Below, piece after piece: positions 55,121 to 63,186 of a DNA stretch of 64,000 nucleotides. A model generated the notes under the pieces. It made no database searches, had not been told where the DNA came from, and was given only the letters and a program-made list of their open reading frames with translations. The stretch is from Caballeronia sordidicola. Lineage in GTDB: Bacteria; Pseudomonadota; Gammaproteobacteria; Burkholderiales; Burkholderiaceae. The number at the start of each line of letters is the position of its first letter. The stretch's first letter is position 1. The position numbers were made by a program, and so were the translations under genes. The DNA is taken from NCBI RefSeq assembly GCF_000729995.1, contig NZ_JNFG01000022.1, forward strand, positions 1 through 64,000, written 5' to 3'.

Positions 55121-56130
55121 CGTCCACCACCTCCAGCAAGCAAGAACAGAGAGTTCTCGACGGAATGGCGTTCGATTGGATGGTGCAACAATTCGTTAAA
55201 CCGGTTTGCTGCGCGCAGGACAAACGCCATTCGTTGATCAGGATCGGCAAGATTCGCTAGGGGCTCCTTGCTGAATATCTCGTATTTCGCGTTGGCACCC
55301 GTGACCGTGCATTGATTGGCGAGCGTCAACTGGATTTCCCGCGCCGATCCGGTTGGGATGTTTAGCGCCCACGCGAACTGATTTGCTCGCATTAACGTGG
55401 TAAAACCTGGATCGTTGTACATAGCAGGTTGCAGGATATTGAGTTGTTCGTGGCGAGCCAGTTGCGCGACTCCCTCAGTAAGATTGCCGGAATCAATTGC
55501 ACTGAACCCGCGTCGGATCTCATCCTTTACTGTACCGAACGGAACCCGATCAGCTATTGGCCACACGACCGCCCCACTCAATAGCGCTCGCTCCGGTAGA
55601 CAGCGCTCAAACCTCTGCAACCCAAATTCCTTATAAAACATGTGCAGCGGCCATATATCGAGAAACAACGCGACGTTACCCTTCGCCAGCATCTCATAGA
55701 CCTTTCGTGCGCCTTCGCCGGACGCCTGATCGGGCACCGGCATACGCGGCGAGGCATAAGGCGACAGGCGTTCAAGCGGCGAACTGGTTTTGTCCCATTG
55801 CTGGTAGGCATCCCGCTGTCGGTTGGACTTATCGATCATCTCTGCGGCGTTGAGCAGGCCGCAGCCAACCTGTTTGGATGCAAATGCAGCAAGCCCGGCC
55901 CATTGGAACCGATGATCGTCCAGCCACAATTGCGCATAAGCAGCATTGATGCGCCGGTTTCGCACGATCGGATCGTCGACGGATACGATAGCCTCAGCCT
56001 TCTTCTGGTAGACGCGCCAGCAATTGAAGCAGTCTTGCTTGTCGTCTTCTGCCCGTTTCTTCGCGGCCGCCTCTTCTTCTTTCCAGTTCGGGTAACAAAT
56101 TGGACACCTGTGGTCATCGCACTTTTTCAT
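55117..56130 (-). CDS. unrecognised Cys-cluster protein
   Basis: The 337-residue product has an N-terminal Cys/His cluster (CDDHRCPICYPNWKEEE, then DCFNCW), which suggests zinc binding. A long helical region follows with patches RRINAAYAQLWLDDHRFQWA and LLSGAVVWPIADRVPFGTVK, then HEQLNILQPAMYNDPGFTTL. There is no signal peptide or clear membrane helix. It faintly recalls DUF2515-like proteins that I associate with secretion-effector regions, but I cannot confirm this. It heads a two-gene unit with the membrane-anchored protein. Confidence 0.65.
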   Translation of the reverse strand: MKKCDDHRCPICYPNWKEEEAAAKKRAEDDKQDCFNCWRVYQKKAEAIVSVDDPIVRNRRINAAYAQLWLDDHRFQWAGLAAFASKQVGCGLLNAAEMIDKSNRQRDAYQQWDKTSSPLERLSPYASPRMPVPDQASGEGARKVYEMLAKGNVALFLDIWPLHMFYKEFGLQRFERCLPERALLSGAVVWPIADRVPFGTVKDEIRRGFSAIDSGNLTEGVAQLARHEQLNILQPAMYNDPGFTTLMRANQFAWALNIPTGSAREIQLTLANQCTVTGANAKYEIFSKEPLANLADPDQRMAFVLRAANRFNELLHHPIERHSVENSLFLLAGGGGR

Positions 56131-56382
56131 GCAACCTGCTTGTCGTGATTGATTTCGTTTTATCGCGCATCGTGATCATCGTTTGCGACGCGTGCCCACA
56201 TATACGCTCAGCCGCGAAGAACATTGAGCGGCCGCTCTCAGTGAGGGGCAAACCTAGCAGATTGCTGGACGTTCATGTTATTGGGATAGGCGTTGCTCTC
56301 TTCCGAGAGAAGGATCGGCCCGTTGCGGGCATCGCGGGGGCGAACTTCTATGGTTGATTGGTCCCGCCGCTGTTCTGTCTCT
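56131..56382. other. right flank of the accessory segment
   Basis: Noncoding by inspection. A plus-strand frame ending at 56357 (LLDVHVIGIGVALFREKDRP, then AGANFYG) reads like the C-terminus of a lost protein and lacks a good start. An ATG at 56350 opens a chance frame into the ggt 3'-end copy. Confidence 0.4.
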
Positions 56383-56463
56383 AAGCTGGACCGCAACGAT
56401 CCTGAGCGTGGCTATGTGGCGGCAAGCGATAGTCGCCGTGATGGACTGGCTGCGGGGTTCTAG
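56383..56463 (+). repeat. right copy of ggt 3'-end duplication (ggt remnant)
   Basis: Codes KLDRNDPERGYVAASDSRRD and six more residues to a TAG, identical in protein to the end of ggt at 53988-54068. Only synonymous third-position changes separate the two copies. Nothing upstream of the Lys codon matches ggt. Confidence 0.9.
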
Positions 56464-56580
56464 GAAAGAGATACGCTCGGTTACGTTTATCGCATTCCGG
56501 TAGCACCTGTATCAAACCGCTCTCCCTACACTCGGTTACGTAAACAACACGTTTGCACACCATGTGCACGGAGAGATGCA

Positions 56581-56871
56581 ATGAACAAGAAGATCCTGGG
56601 TGCGGTACTGGGCTTGAGCGCGCTGTTGGTATCGGCGGCAGCGTCCGCTCATGTGGATGTCGCCGTGGGGATCGGCGTACCGGGTTATTACGCGCCAGCG
56701 CCGGTGTATGTCGCACCGCCCCCGCCGGTTGTCGTGGGGTATGGATACGGCGGTTACGGCGGTTATCGCGACGAAGGATGGCGCGAACGCGAATGGCGTC
56801 GCCGCGAATGGCATCATGAACAATGGCGTGACCATCATGGGTACGGCGACCGCCGCGGTTACCGCGATTGA
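56581..56871 (+). CDS. small exported Tyr/Gly then Arg/His-rich protein
   Basis: The 96-residue product has a signal peptide MNKKILGAVLGLSALLVSAA ending ASAH. Its Pro/Tyr/Gly mid part (APAPVYVAPPPPVVVGYGYG) and charged WREREWRRREWHHEQW tail give low complexity. It has a GGAGAG site before ATG 56581. A family of such envelope proteins is common in Burkholderia; the function is unknown. A strong terminator follows. Confidence 0.7.
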   Translation: MNKKILGAVLGLSALLVSAAASAHVDVAVGIGVPGYYAPAPVYVAPPPPVVVGYGYGGYGGYRDEGWREREWRRREWHHEQWRDHHGYGDRRGYRD

Positions 56872-56900
56872 GCCTGGAAACGCCAGATATAGCGCACAAA

Positions 56901-56938
56901 GAAGGGCCGTTTCCAATTGACGTTGGAAACGGCCCTTC
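56901..56938. terminator. 16-bp perfect stem, bidirectional terminator
   Basis: GAAGGGCCGTTTCCAA (56901-56916) pairs with TTGGAAACGGCCCTTC (56923-56938) around TTGACG. It lies between the stops of converging genes (56871 plus, 56965 minus), so it probably serves both. Confidence 0.8.
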
Positions 56939-56964
56939 TCGTTAGTCGGTGAACGCAAGCTCAA

Positions 56965-58197
56965 TTATGAAGCCGAACCCAACGCATACCGCCTGCAATG
57001 TTCGAGATAACCCGCTTCGTGACTGCTCACCAATTCCACGATACTTTTCCACAGCCAAGACGGCGCATCGAGCGACTTCGACTTAGCGCGGCGTAACTCC
57101 GATAACCACGCGCGCCGCTGTGTTGCGTCCATCTGCCGGGCGTGCGCTTTGCCGACGACCATCGCCAGAAAGCTTGCCGCCTTCACCGCTTCATCCTGCG
57201 TCAATTGCTCGACCGTCAACTTCATGTCCTGCGGCAACAACTCGCGAATCACCACCGACCGGTCGTTCAAACGCGCCGAGCGCATCCGCTCTCCGAGCCA
57301 CGGCGTCAGATGCCGCGCGCCTTCCACGATCCGTTCGGCGTTATCGCGTGGCATGCGCTTCGTCACGTCCGCATCCGTGTAACGCGGCGCGGCTGCCTTC
57401 ACGCCTTCCTTGATATCGATCAGGCAAAGATCGTCGCCTTCTATCGCACCGCCGTCGATGTCCAGCAACACCGCATATCGCAACCGACCGAGCGAGCTGC
57501 AACCTTTCACCCAATAGGCGGCATCGATTACGGTGACGCTTTCTTCGTCGGCATTCTTGCGCAAAGTGGTAGCAATATCGGCAATCTCGCGCTGCTTGAA
57601 CAGCGCTTTGATTTCGGCGCGCTCGGTCTTGTCGAGTGGCCAGAAACGCTTGCCGAGGGGAATGCACGGTTCAATGTCTTCGATGCGTTCGATCGCCAGT
57701 TGCTGCCACGTGCGGCGCACCGCTTCCTTCATCATCACCCGTACCTCTTCGGGCTTCGTGTCCTTGACGGAGCGATGGCTGGAACGATCGAAGGCATGTT
57801 CGTAGCCTTGCGCTACGGCTTCCATCATGCGTGCTGTCGTGACGCCCGGCAGGTCGGAACCGCGTGCGGCCGTTGCCAGCGATAACCCCAGCCGGATGAT
57901 GTCGTGCGCCGGGTTGCCGATCACGGTCTGGTCGAGATCGCGGATCTGGATCTCCACGCGGCCGTCGGCGTTGGCAATGGGTCCCAGGTTGCCGGTATGG
58001 CAATCGCCGCAGATCCAGATGGCTGGGCCTTCCGGCAGCGAGTGCCCTTCGATGCCGTCGAGCCATTCATAGAACTTGGTCGTGCTGCCGCGCACGTAGG
58101 CGTGCGCGGATTCGGCCATTTTCATGTTGCGGCGCTCAAGTAGAAGCGCTTGACGATCATTGGGGTTGGGTAATTTGAATTTCTTTTTCTTTGGCAT
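56965..58197 (-). CDS. DUF2252 family protein
   Basis: A 410-residue full-length member. Family marks: WICGDCHTGNLGPIANADGR (kinase-like loop), QIRDLDQTVIGNPAHDIIRL, CSSLGRLRYAVLLDIDGG and LTVEQLTQDEAVKAASFLAMV. The fold relates to aminoglycoside-phosphotransferase-like kinases, but the substrate is unknown. It contains the C-terminal region that the copy at 105-743 lacks. The two differ enough in sequence to be separate subfamilies. Confidence 0.88.
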   Translation of the reverse strand: MPKKKKFKLPNPNDRQALLLERRNMKMAESAHAYVRGSTTKFYEWLDGIEGHSLPEGPAIWICGDCHTGNLGPIANADGRVEIQIRDLDQTVIGNPAHDIIRLGLSLATAARGSDLPGVTTARMMEAVAQGYEHAFDRSSHRSVKDTKPEEVRVMMKEAVRRTWQQLAIERIEDIEPCIPLGKRFWPLDKTERAEIKALFKQREIADIATTLRKNADEESVTVIDAAYWVKGCSSLGRLRYAVLLDIDGGAIEGDDLCLIDIKEGVKAAAPRYTDADVTKRMPRDNAERIVEGARHLTPWLGERMRSARLNDRSVVIRELLPQDMKLTVEQLTQDEAVKAASFLAMVVGKAHARQMDATQRRAWLSELRRAKSKSLDAPSWLWKSIVELVSSHEAGYLEHCRRYALGSAS

Positions 58198-58392
58198 GGG
58201 ATCGTCCTGTGGTGCTCAATTTGAGCAAGACGCATGCCGCTGTAATGTAATGAAAATGAAGGGTTTTTTGCCGACGCATGCTTGGCGCTGCTTTGATCGT
58301 GCTGCAAAGCGGTCGAGCGTTGTGAGCATCTGGTCAGGCGACCGGATTTTTGATCCGGTACGGTAACGGCCTGCACTTTCCAAGGAGACACA

Positions 58393-58785
58393 ATGACGCT
58401 GCCCACCTTTTCCATGGTCGATACCGCGCCCACGCCGGTCGGTCCTTTTTCTCACGCGGCTGAAGCGGATGGTTGGGTGTTCCTCACAGGACAAATGCCA
58501 ACCGATCCCGCCGATGACTCCCAGCCCTTGCCTGAAGGTGTGCAAGCGCAGACGCGTCGCGTGATGGATAACCTGATTCTTGTGCTGGAAGGGATTGGGT
58601 TGTCGCTGGATAACGTGGTCAGCGCGCGGATTTTCCTGACCGAATTCAAACGCGATTACGCCGCGATGAACGACGTTTATAAGAGCTACTTTCTGCCTAA
58701 GCCGTTGCCGGCGAGGACGTGTATCGGCGTGACAGGGTTGGCGCGCGATGCGCTTGTCGAGATCGATTTCATCGCCAGGCGATGA
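58393..58785 (+). CDS. RidA family protein
   Basis: The 130-residue product is of the Rid (YjgF/YER057c) family, with GPFSHAAEADGWVFLTGQMP, the catalytic-site Arg in PARTCIGVTGLA and EIDFIARR. RidA deaminates reactive enamine/imine intermediates. A CAAGGAGACACA ribosome site supports the ATG. It is the only plus-strand gene in this stretch and converges on the AlkB gene. Confidence 0.9.
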   Translation: MTLPTFSMVDTAPTPVGPFSHAAEADGWVFLTGQMPTDPADDSQPLPEGVQAQTRRVMDNLILVLEGIGLSLDNVVSARIFLTEFKRDYAAMNDVYKSYFLPKPLPARTCIGVTGLARDALVEIDFIARR

Positions 58786-58787
58786 GT

Positions 58788-59384
58788 TTATTTACGCGCC
58801 GATGAGTCCACGTATCGGAAGGTCAGGTTGATCCGTTCGCCGCGGGCTTCGGGTTCCTTCGGCACTCTATGCGCCCAGTCGAGTTGAGTGCGTCCTTGCA
58901 TGATGAGCAAGCTGCCATGCGTGAGTTGAAGCGTATGCGTTTGTCGCGTCTTCGTATGCCGGAAATCGAAGGTCCGCGTCGTGCCCAGACTCACCGACGC
59001 GATCACCGGTTGTGGCCCGAGTTCAGGCTCCTTGTCGGCATGCCAGCCCATGCTGTCCATGCCCGTGCGATAGCGGTTGATCAGCACGCTGTTGAAAGGA
59101 GTTTGGGATGCCGCTTCGGCTTGAGCCTTCAACGCCAGCACCGTCGGCGTCCACGGTTTCGGAATGTTGCGAATGCCGGAGTACACGTACTCCGCGCCGG
59201 GGTCTCCTTGCCACGCGGTCAAGCGCGGGAAGGGGATCTTGCCGGCGGGTGTGTTCATCGAGTCCTGCTGCCAGGTGATTTCATCGAGTAAAGCTGCCAG
59301 CGTATCCGACGCCGTCGGCTGGTCCAGCCAGTCCGGCAACCATACGATGTCAGGCTTGGGGATGTCGTCGAAGAGGTCGAACAT
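58788..59384 (-). CDS. alkB: AlkB-type alpha-ketoglutarate-dependent dioxygenase
   Basis: A 198-residue Fe(II)/2-oxoglutarate dioxygenase with ligands His115 and Asp117 (WHADKE) and His172 (WAHRVP), and Arg184 and Arg190 in the RINLTFR patch. NSVLINRYRTGMDSMGW matches the nucleotide-recognition region of the AlkB group. It repairs alkylated bases by oxidative demethylation or acts on related substrates. It stands alone and converges on the RidA gene, with two bases between stops. Confidence 0.9.
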   Translation of the reverse strand: MFDLFDDIPKPDIVWLPDWLDQPTASDTLAALLDEITWQQDSMNTPAGKIPFPRLTAWQGDPGAEYVYSGIRNIPKPWTPTVLALKAQAEAASQTPFNSVLINRYRTGMDSMGWHADKEPELGPQPVIASVSLGTTRTFDFRHTKTRQTHTLQLTHGSLLIMQGRTQLDWAHRVPKEPEARGERINLTFRYVDSSARK

Positions 59385-59475
59385 GGCGGTGGTTTCGCCT
59401 TCGGGCTGTCTGCTGGGTCGGTGTTAGTAACTTAGCAGATTCTCTTTCCGGTAACTTGCGCACTCATTTTTTATG

Positions 59476-59498
59476 AGCCGCCACGTTGCGCGGCGGCT
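59476..59498 (-). terminator. hairpin after the YjfF-like gene
   Basis: AGCCGCC (59476-59482) pairs with GGCGGCT (59492-59498), eight bases past the stop of the last gene of the sugar transporter operon. On the minus strand an A run rather than a T run follows, so it is weak as a rho-independent terminator. Confidence 0.4.
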
Positions 59499-59505
59499 TG
59501 CCATC

Positions 59506-60462
59506 TCAATGAGCCAGCTTCGTCACCGTCACCCGCTTCTTCAGTACGCGCGCTTGCAGCACGATCACCAGCAACAAGAACACGCCGCGTATCACCGATT
59601 GCCAATACGCCGACAGGCTGATAAAGCCCAGTCCATTCTCGAAGTTCAGCAGGTTGAACACCAAACCCAGCAGCGCGACGCCGGCAATCGTCATCGCGAT
59701 TGATCCTTGTCCGCCGGTCAATAACGTCCCGCCCAACACCACCGCCGATATCGCAAATAACTCCCAGCCAACGCCTTCGTTCGGCTGCCCAGCGCCGAAT
59801 TGAGCCGCCAGGATCGCACCCGCAATGCCGGCCAGCAAACCGCTCAACGCGTAGACCGCGACCAGCGTCCGGTCTACATTCAAGCCCATCAAACGTGAGG
59901 CTTCTTCACTACCGCCTATTGCGAGCGCATGTCGTCCGAAGCGTGTGCTTCTCAATGCTAGCCAGCCCAAAACAGCTGCCACAGCCGCCACGATTCCCGG
60001 AATAGGCAGACCGAATAAATCGCCTTGTCCAAAGTTGCCGAAACTGGAGGTGGGTGCAATCGATACGGCGTCGTTATGGCCCAGCAACAACGCCAGGCCA
60101 TGCGCCCCCAAGCTGGTTGCCAACGTCACGATAAACGGCAGGATCCGCATATGCGTGATGACGAGGCCATTCAACACGCCTATTGCGAGTCCCGCGCCTG
60201 CGCCCGCGAGCACTGCGACCAGACCGCCGTGCGGGCTCGCCAGCGCGGCCACCACGCTCGCCAGCGCCGCCACCGTTCCCACGGACAGGTCTATCCCACC
60301 CGTGATGATCACAAACGCCATGCCCACCGATATCAACGCGAACATCGAGTTGTATCGCCAGAAGGAGTTGATGTTGTAGGCCGATGCGAAGTGGTCGTAT
60401 CGAAGCACGCCGAGTACGAGTAACGCTGCTAGCGCCAACAGGATGGGAAGGTTCTTTTTCAT
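59506..60462 (-). CDS. yjfF: sugar ABC permease (YjfF-like)
   Basis: The 318-residue product is of the CUT2/ribose-type permease family, with about eight membrane segments, MFALISVGMAFVIITGGIDLSVG and RTLVAVYALSGLLAGIAGAILA. It is the second of two permeases. The YjfF assignment rests on the gene order YtfQ-YtfR-YtfT-YjfF, all on this strand. E. coli uses this set for galactofuranose, so the same or a related sugar is likely. It is 12 bases after the first permease gene. Confidence 0.82.
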   Translation of the reverse strand: MKKNLPILLALAALLVLGVLRYDHFASAYNINSFWRYNSMFALISVGMAFVIITGGIDLSVGTVAALASVVAALASPHGGLVAVLAGAGAGLAIGVLNGLVITHMRILPFIVTLATSLGAHGLALLLGHNDAVSIAPTSSFGNFGQGDLFGLPIPGIVAAVAAVLGWLALRSTRFGRHALAIGGSEEASRLMGLNVDRTLVAVYALSGLLAGIAGAILAAQFGAGQPNEGVGWELFAISAVVLGGTLLTGGQGSIAMTIAGVALLGLVFNLLNFENGLGFISLSAYWQSVIRGVFLLLVIVLQARVLKKRVTVTKLAH

Positions 60463-60474
60463 GTTGATATCTTC

Positions 60475-61461
60475 CTATCGATGGCGGCGCTGTACATACA
60501 CCGCGCCAATGATGATGCCGGCTTTGACCACGAGCGCGGCTGCATCGGGAATGCCGTGGGCGAGCAGTGTGTATCGAAGCAACTGGATGATCAGCGCGCC
60601 AATCAGCGTGCCCACTATGTAGGCTCTGCCGCCCGTCAACGCCGTGCCGCCCACCGCGACTGCGGCAATGGCATCGAGCTCTGAGCCCAGGCCGATCACG
60701 TTGGCGTCCGACGAGGAATTCACGGATATCGATATCAACCCCGCCAACCCGGCCAGCGCCGCGCACAACGTGTACGCAATCATCTTCACGCGTGCCGTCG
60801 GAATGCCGCTCAAGTACGCAGCTTGTTCGTTGCCGCCGGTGACAAGCAGATACTGCCCGAACAACGTCTTGCGCACGATCCACGCGAACAACACTACGAG
60901 CGCAAGCATCAGGAACACTTGCGCGGGCACGCCCGCTACGCGGCCCAGCGCGATCCACTGGAACGCGGGGTTATCGAACGCTTGCAGGCTGCCGTCGGTG
61001 AACACCTGCGCAATGCCACGCCCCGCGATGAACAGCACCAACGTCGCGACAATCGGTTGCACAGAGAGCCTTGTGACGAGGAAGCCGTTGAACACGCCGC
61101 AGAGGGAGGCGGCCAGTACGGGCAAGACAAAGGCCAATGCAATGCCGAACGGCCCGGCTACGTTCATGAAGATCATCGGCGCGAGCGAGCCGGCAATCGC
61201 CATTGAAGCGCCCACCGATAAATCGATACCTCCCGTCGCCACGACCAGCGTCATCCCGATGCCGACGATCACGATCGTCACTACCTGCGTCAGGTTGACG
61301 TTGAAGGTCTGCAGCGACCAGAAGTGCTGCGTGAAAAGCAGGTTGAAAACGATCATCGCGAGCAGCACGGCGATCTCGCGCTGAATCGTTATCCGATGTT
61401 TTTTCTTCTGCGCGGCTTGCACGATCGGCGCGGCCGTTGCCGGTTGAGTTTTCTGATTCAT
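60475..61461 (-). CDS. ytfT: sugar ABC permease (YtfT-like)
   Basis: The 328-residue product is a ribose/galactofuranose-type permease with GIGMTLVVATGGIDLSVGAS, RKTLFGQYLLVTGGNEQAAY and VAVGGTALTGGRAYIVG. It starts inside the stop of the ATPase gene (four-base overlap) and pairs with the YjfF-like permease. Confidence 0.82.
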   Translation of the reverse strand: MNQKTQPATAAPIVQAAQKKKHRITIQREIAVLLAMIVFNLLFTQHFWSLQTFNVNLTQVVTIVIVGIGMTLVVATGGIDLSVGASMAIAGSLAPMIFMNVAGPFGIALAFVLPVLAASLCGVFNGFLVTRLSVQPIVATLVLFIAGRGIAQVFTDGSLQAFDNPAFQWIALGRVAGVPAQVFLMLALVVLFAWIVRKTLFGQYLLVTGGNEQAAYLSGIPTARVKMIAYTLCAALAGLAGLISISVNSSSDANVIGLGSELDAIAAVAVGGTALTGGRAYIVGTLIGALIIQLLRYTLLAHGIPDAAALVVKAGIIIGAVYVQRRHR

Positions 61462-63032
61462 GACTTACCTTCTTTGGCATCGACCGCTTCCGCCAGCGCG
61501 GATTCTTCTCCCGATCCATACGCGATCGCATCCATGATCGACGCTTCGCTCATGCGGGCACCGTCGAGTTCGGCGACGGTCTTGCCATCGCGGATCACGA
61601 CTGCGCGATCGGCCACGGCAGTGAGTTCTTCCAGCTCGGACGCCGACAACAACACCGCCAGCCCCGAGTCGCGCAGTTCGCGGATGATCTTGGCAACATC
61701 CGCTTTAGCGCCGACGTCGATCCCCCTTGTGGGTTCGTCGAGCAGCAGCAAACTAGGATTCGTCGCCAACCAGCGCGCGAGCAAAACCTTCTGCTGATTG
61801 CCGCCCGATAGCTCCCGAATCGGCTGATCGGGTGAACGCAGCTTGATCCCCAGCGATTCGATAAACCGGTCCACGATCTCGCGTTGCTTCGCGACATCGA
61901 CTACGCCGCGTTTAGTCAGCGTCCGCAAGCACACGAGCGTGAGGTTGTCGCGCACGGACAGCTCAGGCACGATGCCTTCGGCCTTGCGGTCCTCGGTGAG
62001 ATACGCAATCCCGCGCGCAATGGCGTCTTGTGGCGACTTGAGTGTGACCTGCTTGCCATCGATGGAAAGCGACCCCCGCTCGGTCGAATCCGCGCCGAAC
62101 ATCAGCCGCATGGTTTCCGTGCGACCCGAGCCGAGCAACCCTGCGAGACCCACGGCCTCGCCCGCGTGGACATCGAGCGACACGTCCGATACCTTCGCGC
62201 CCGCGCCGAGGTTCGTCGCGCTGATCGCCGTCGCGCCGCGCTTGGCTAGGTTCGCTTCCTTGACCGCGCTGTCCTCATGCACCACGGCCGCAAGCGTGCG
62301 CCCAAGCATGGTGGTGACAAGCTGCAGCTTGTCGAGCGCGGCCATCGGGCTTTCCGCAACGGTCTGCCCGTCGCGCATGACCGTGACGCGATCGCACAGC
62401 GCGTACAACTCATCCAGCCGATGCGACACGAAAATCACCGCGCGGCCGTCGTCCCTCAAACGCCGCACCACGCTAAACAGCAACTCGACTTCGCGTTCAT
62501 CGAGCGAGGACGTGGACTCGTCCATGATGACCATCTTCGCGTCCGACGATACCGCTCGCGCCAACGCCACCATCTGCTGAATCGCGGTTGAAAACTCGCG
62601 CACGGGTTTGCTGACATCGATCTGCAAGCCGAACGAATCGAGCAATTCCTGCGCGCGCCGATGAATCGTCTTCCAGTCGATCAACCCGAACCGGCGCGGC
62701 TCGCGGCCGAGAAAAATGTTCTCGGCAATCGAGCGAAACGGGACGAGATTGATCTCCTGATAGATCGTGCTGATACCGGCTTCGCGCGCTTCTTTCGGGC
62801 TGCGGAAATCGGCTTCGCGGCCATCGAAGCGGATCGTGCCGGCCGCGCGCCGGTACGCGCCCGTCAGGATCTTGATGAGCGTCGATTTACCCGCGCCGTT
62901 CTGCCCGATCAGCGCGTGCACCTCTCCCGCCGACACCGACAGCCGCGCGTGCCGCAACGCGGCTACACCGCCAAAGCTGATGTCGATATCCTGCATTTCG
63001 AGCAGGGGTGATCCGGAATTCGGCGTGTTCAT
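61458..63032 (-). CDS. ytfR: sugar ABC ATPase, double-domain (YtfR-like)
   Basis: The 524-residue product has two ATPase domains in one chain, usual for CUT2 importers. The first has Walker A GQNGAGKSTL and signature-type REFSTAIQQ. The second (about 270-510) has GLLGSGRTET and LSGGNQQKV. The second Walker B is LLLLDEPTRGID. It couples ATP hydrolysis to both permeases. The four-gene set matches YtfQRT/YjfF. Confidence 0.85.
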   Translation of the reverse strand: MNTPNSGSPLLEMQDIDISFGGVAALRHARLSVSAGEVHALIGQNGAGKSTLIKILTGAYRRAAGTIRFDGREADFRSPKEAREAGISTIYQEINLVPFRSIAENIFLGREPRRFGLIDWKTIHRRAQELLDSFGLQIDVSKPVREFSTAIQQMVALARAVSSDAKMVIMDESTSSLDEREVELLFSVVRRLRDDGRAVIFVSHRLDELYALCDRVTVMRDGQTVAESPMAALDKLQLVTTMLGRTLAAVVHEDSAVKEANLAKRGATAISATNLGAGAKVSDVSLDVHAGEAVGLAGLLGSGRTETMRLMFGADSTERGSLSIDGKQVTLKSPQDAIARGIAYLTEDRKAEGIVPELSVRDNLTLVCLRTLTKRGVVDVAKQREIVDRFIESLGIKLRSPDQPIRELSGGNQQKVLLARWLATNPSLLLLDEPTRGIDVGAKADVAKIIRELRDSGLAVLLSASELEELTAVADRAVVIRDGKTVAELDGARMSEASIMDAIAYGSGEESALAEAVDAKEGKS

Positions 63033-63083
63033 CTAGTGCGTCTCCCTGGCGGCTGGTTTCGTTTCAGTCCGCCGGATACAAAA

Positions 63084-63120
63084 GAAGCGACGGCCCGCGA
63101 AAAACGGGGCGCGCCGCTTC
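63084..63120 (-). promoter_or_regulatory. hairpin between binding-protein and ATPase genes
   Basis: GAAGCG (63084-63089) and CGCTTC (63115-63120) form the base of an imperfect GC-rich stem in the 154-base gap between the YtfQ-like and YtfR-like genes. Such hairpins often stabilise the binding-protein mRNA or stop part of the transcripts, giving more binding protein than ATPase. Confidence 0.5.
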
Positions 63121-63186
63121 GAACACCTTCGTTGCTCAATAGCTCAAGCGTCGTACGTTCATGCAGCGTTCACTGAACGCGACCGC

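Larger units (their letters stand above)
54069..56382. mobile_element. accessory segment between two ggt 3' ends
   Basis: The 2.3 kb between the two ggt 3'-end copies holds two unrecognised minus-strand genes, an eroded second copy of that pair, and no housekeeping genes. The arrangement suits an insertion at, or recombination through, the 3' end of ggt. No integrase, transposase or terminal inverted repeats were seen, so the mechanism is open. Confidence 0.4.

Noticed and set aside
56350-56463. 37-residue frame starting at ATG 56350 and ending with the ggt 3' copy
   Set aside because: The first 11 codons match nothing, and the rest is the ggt remnant; a chance in-frame ATG is the simplest reading.
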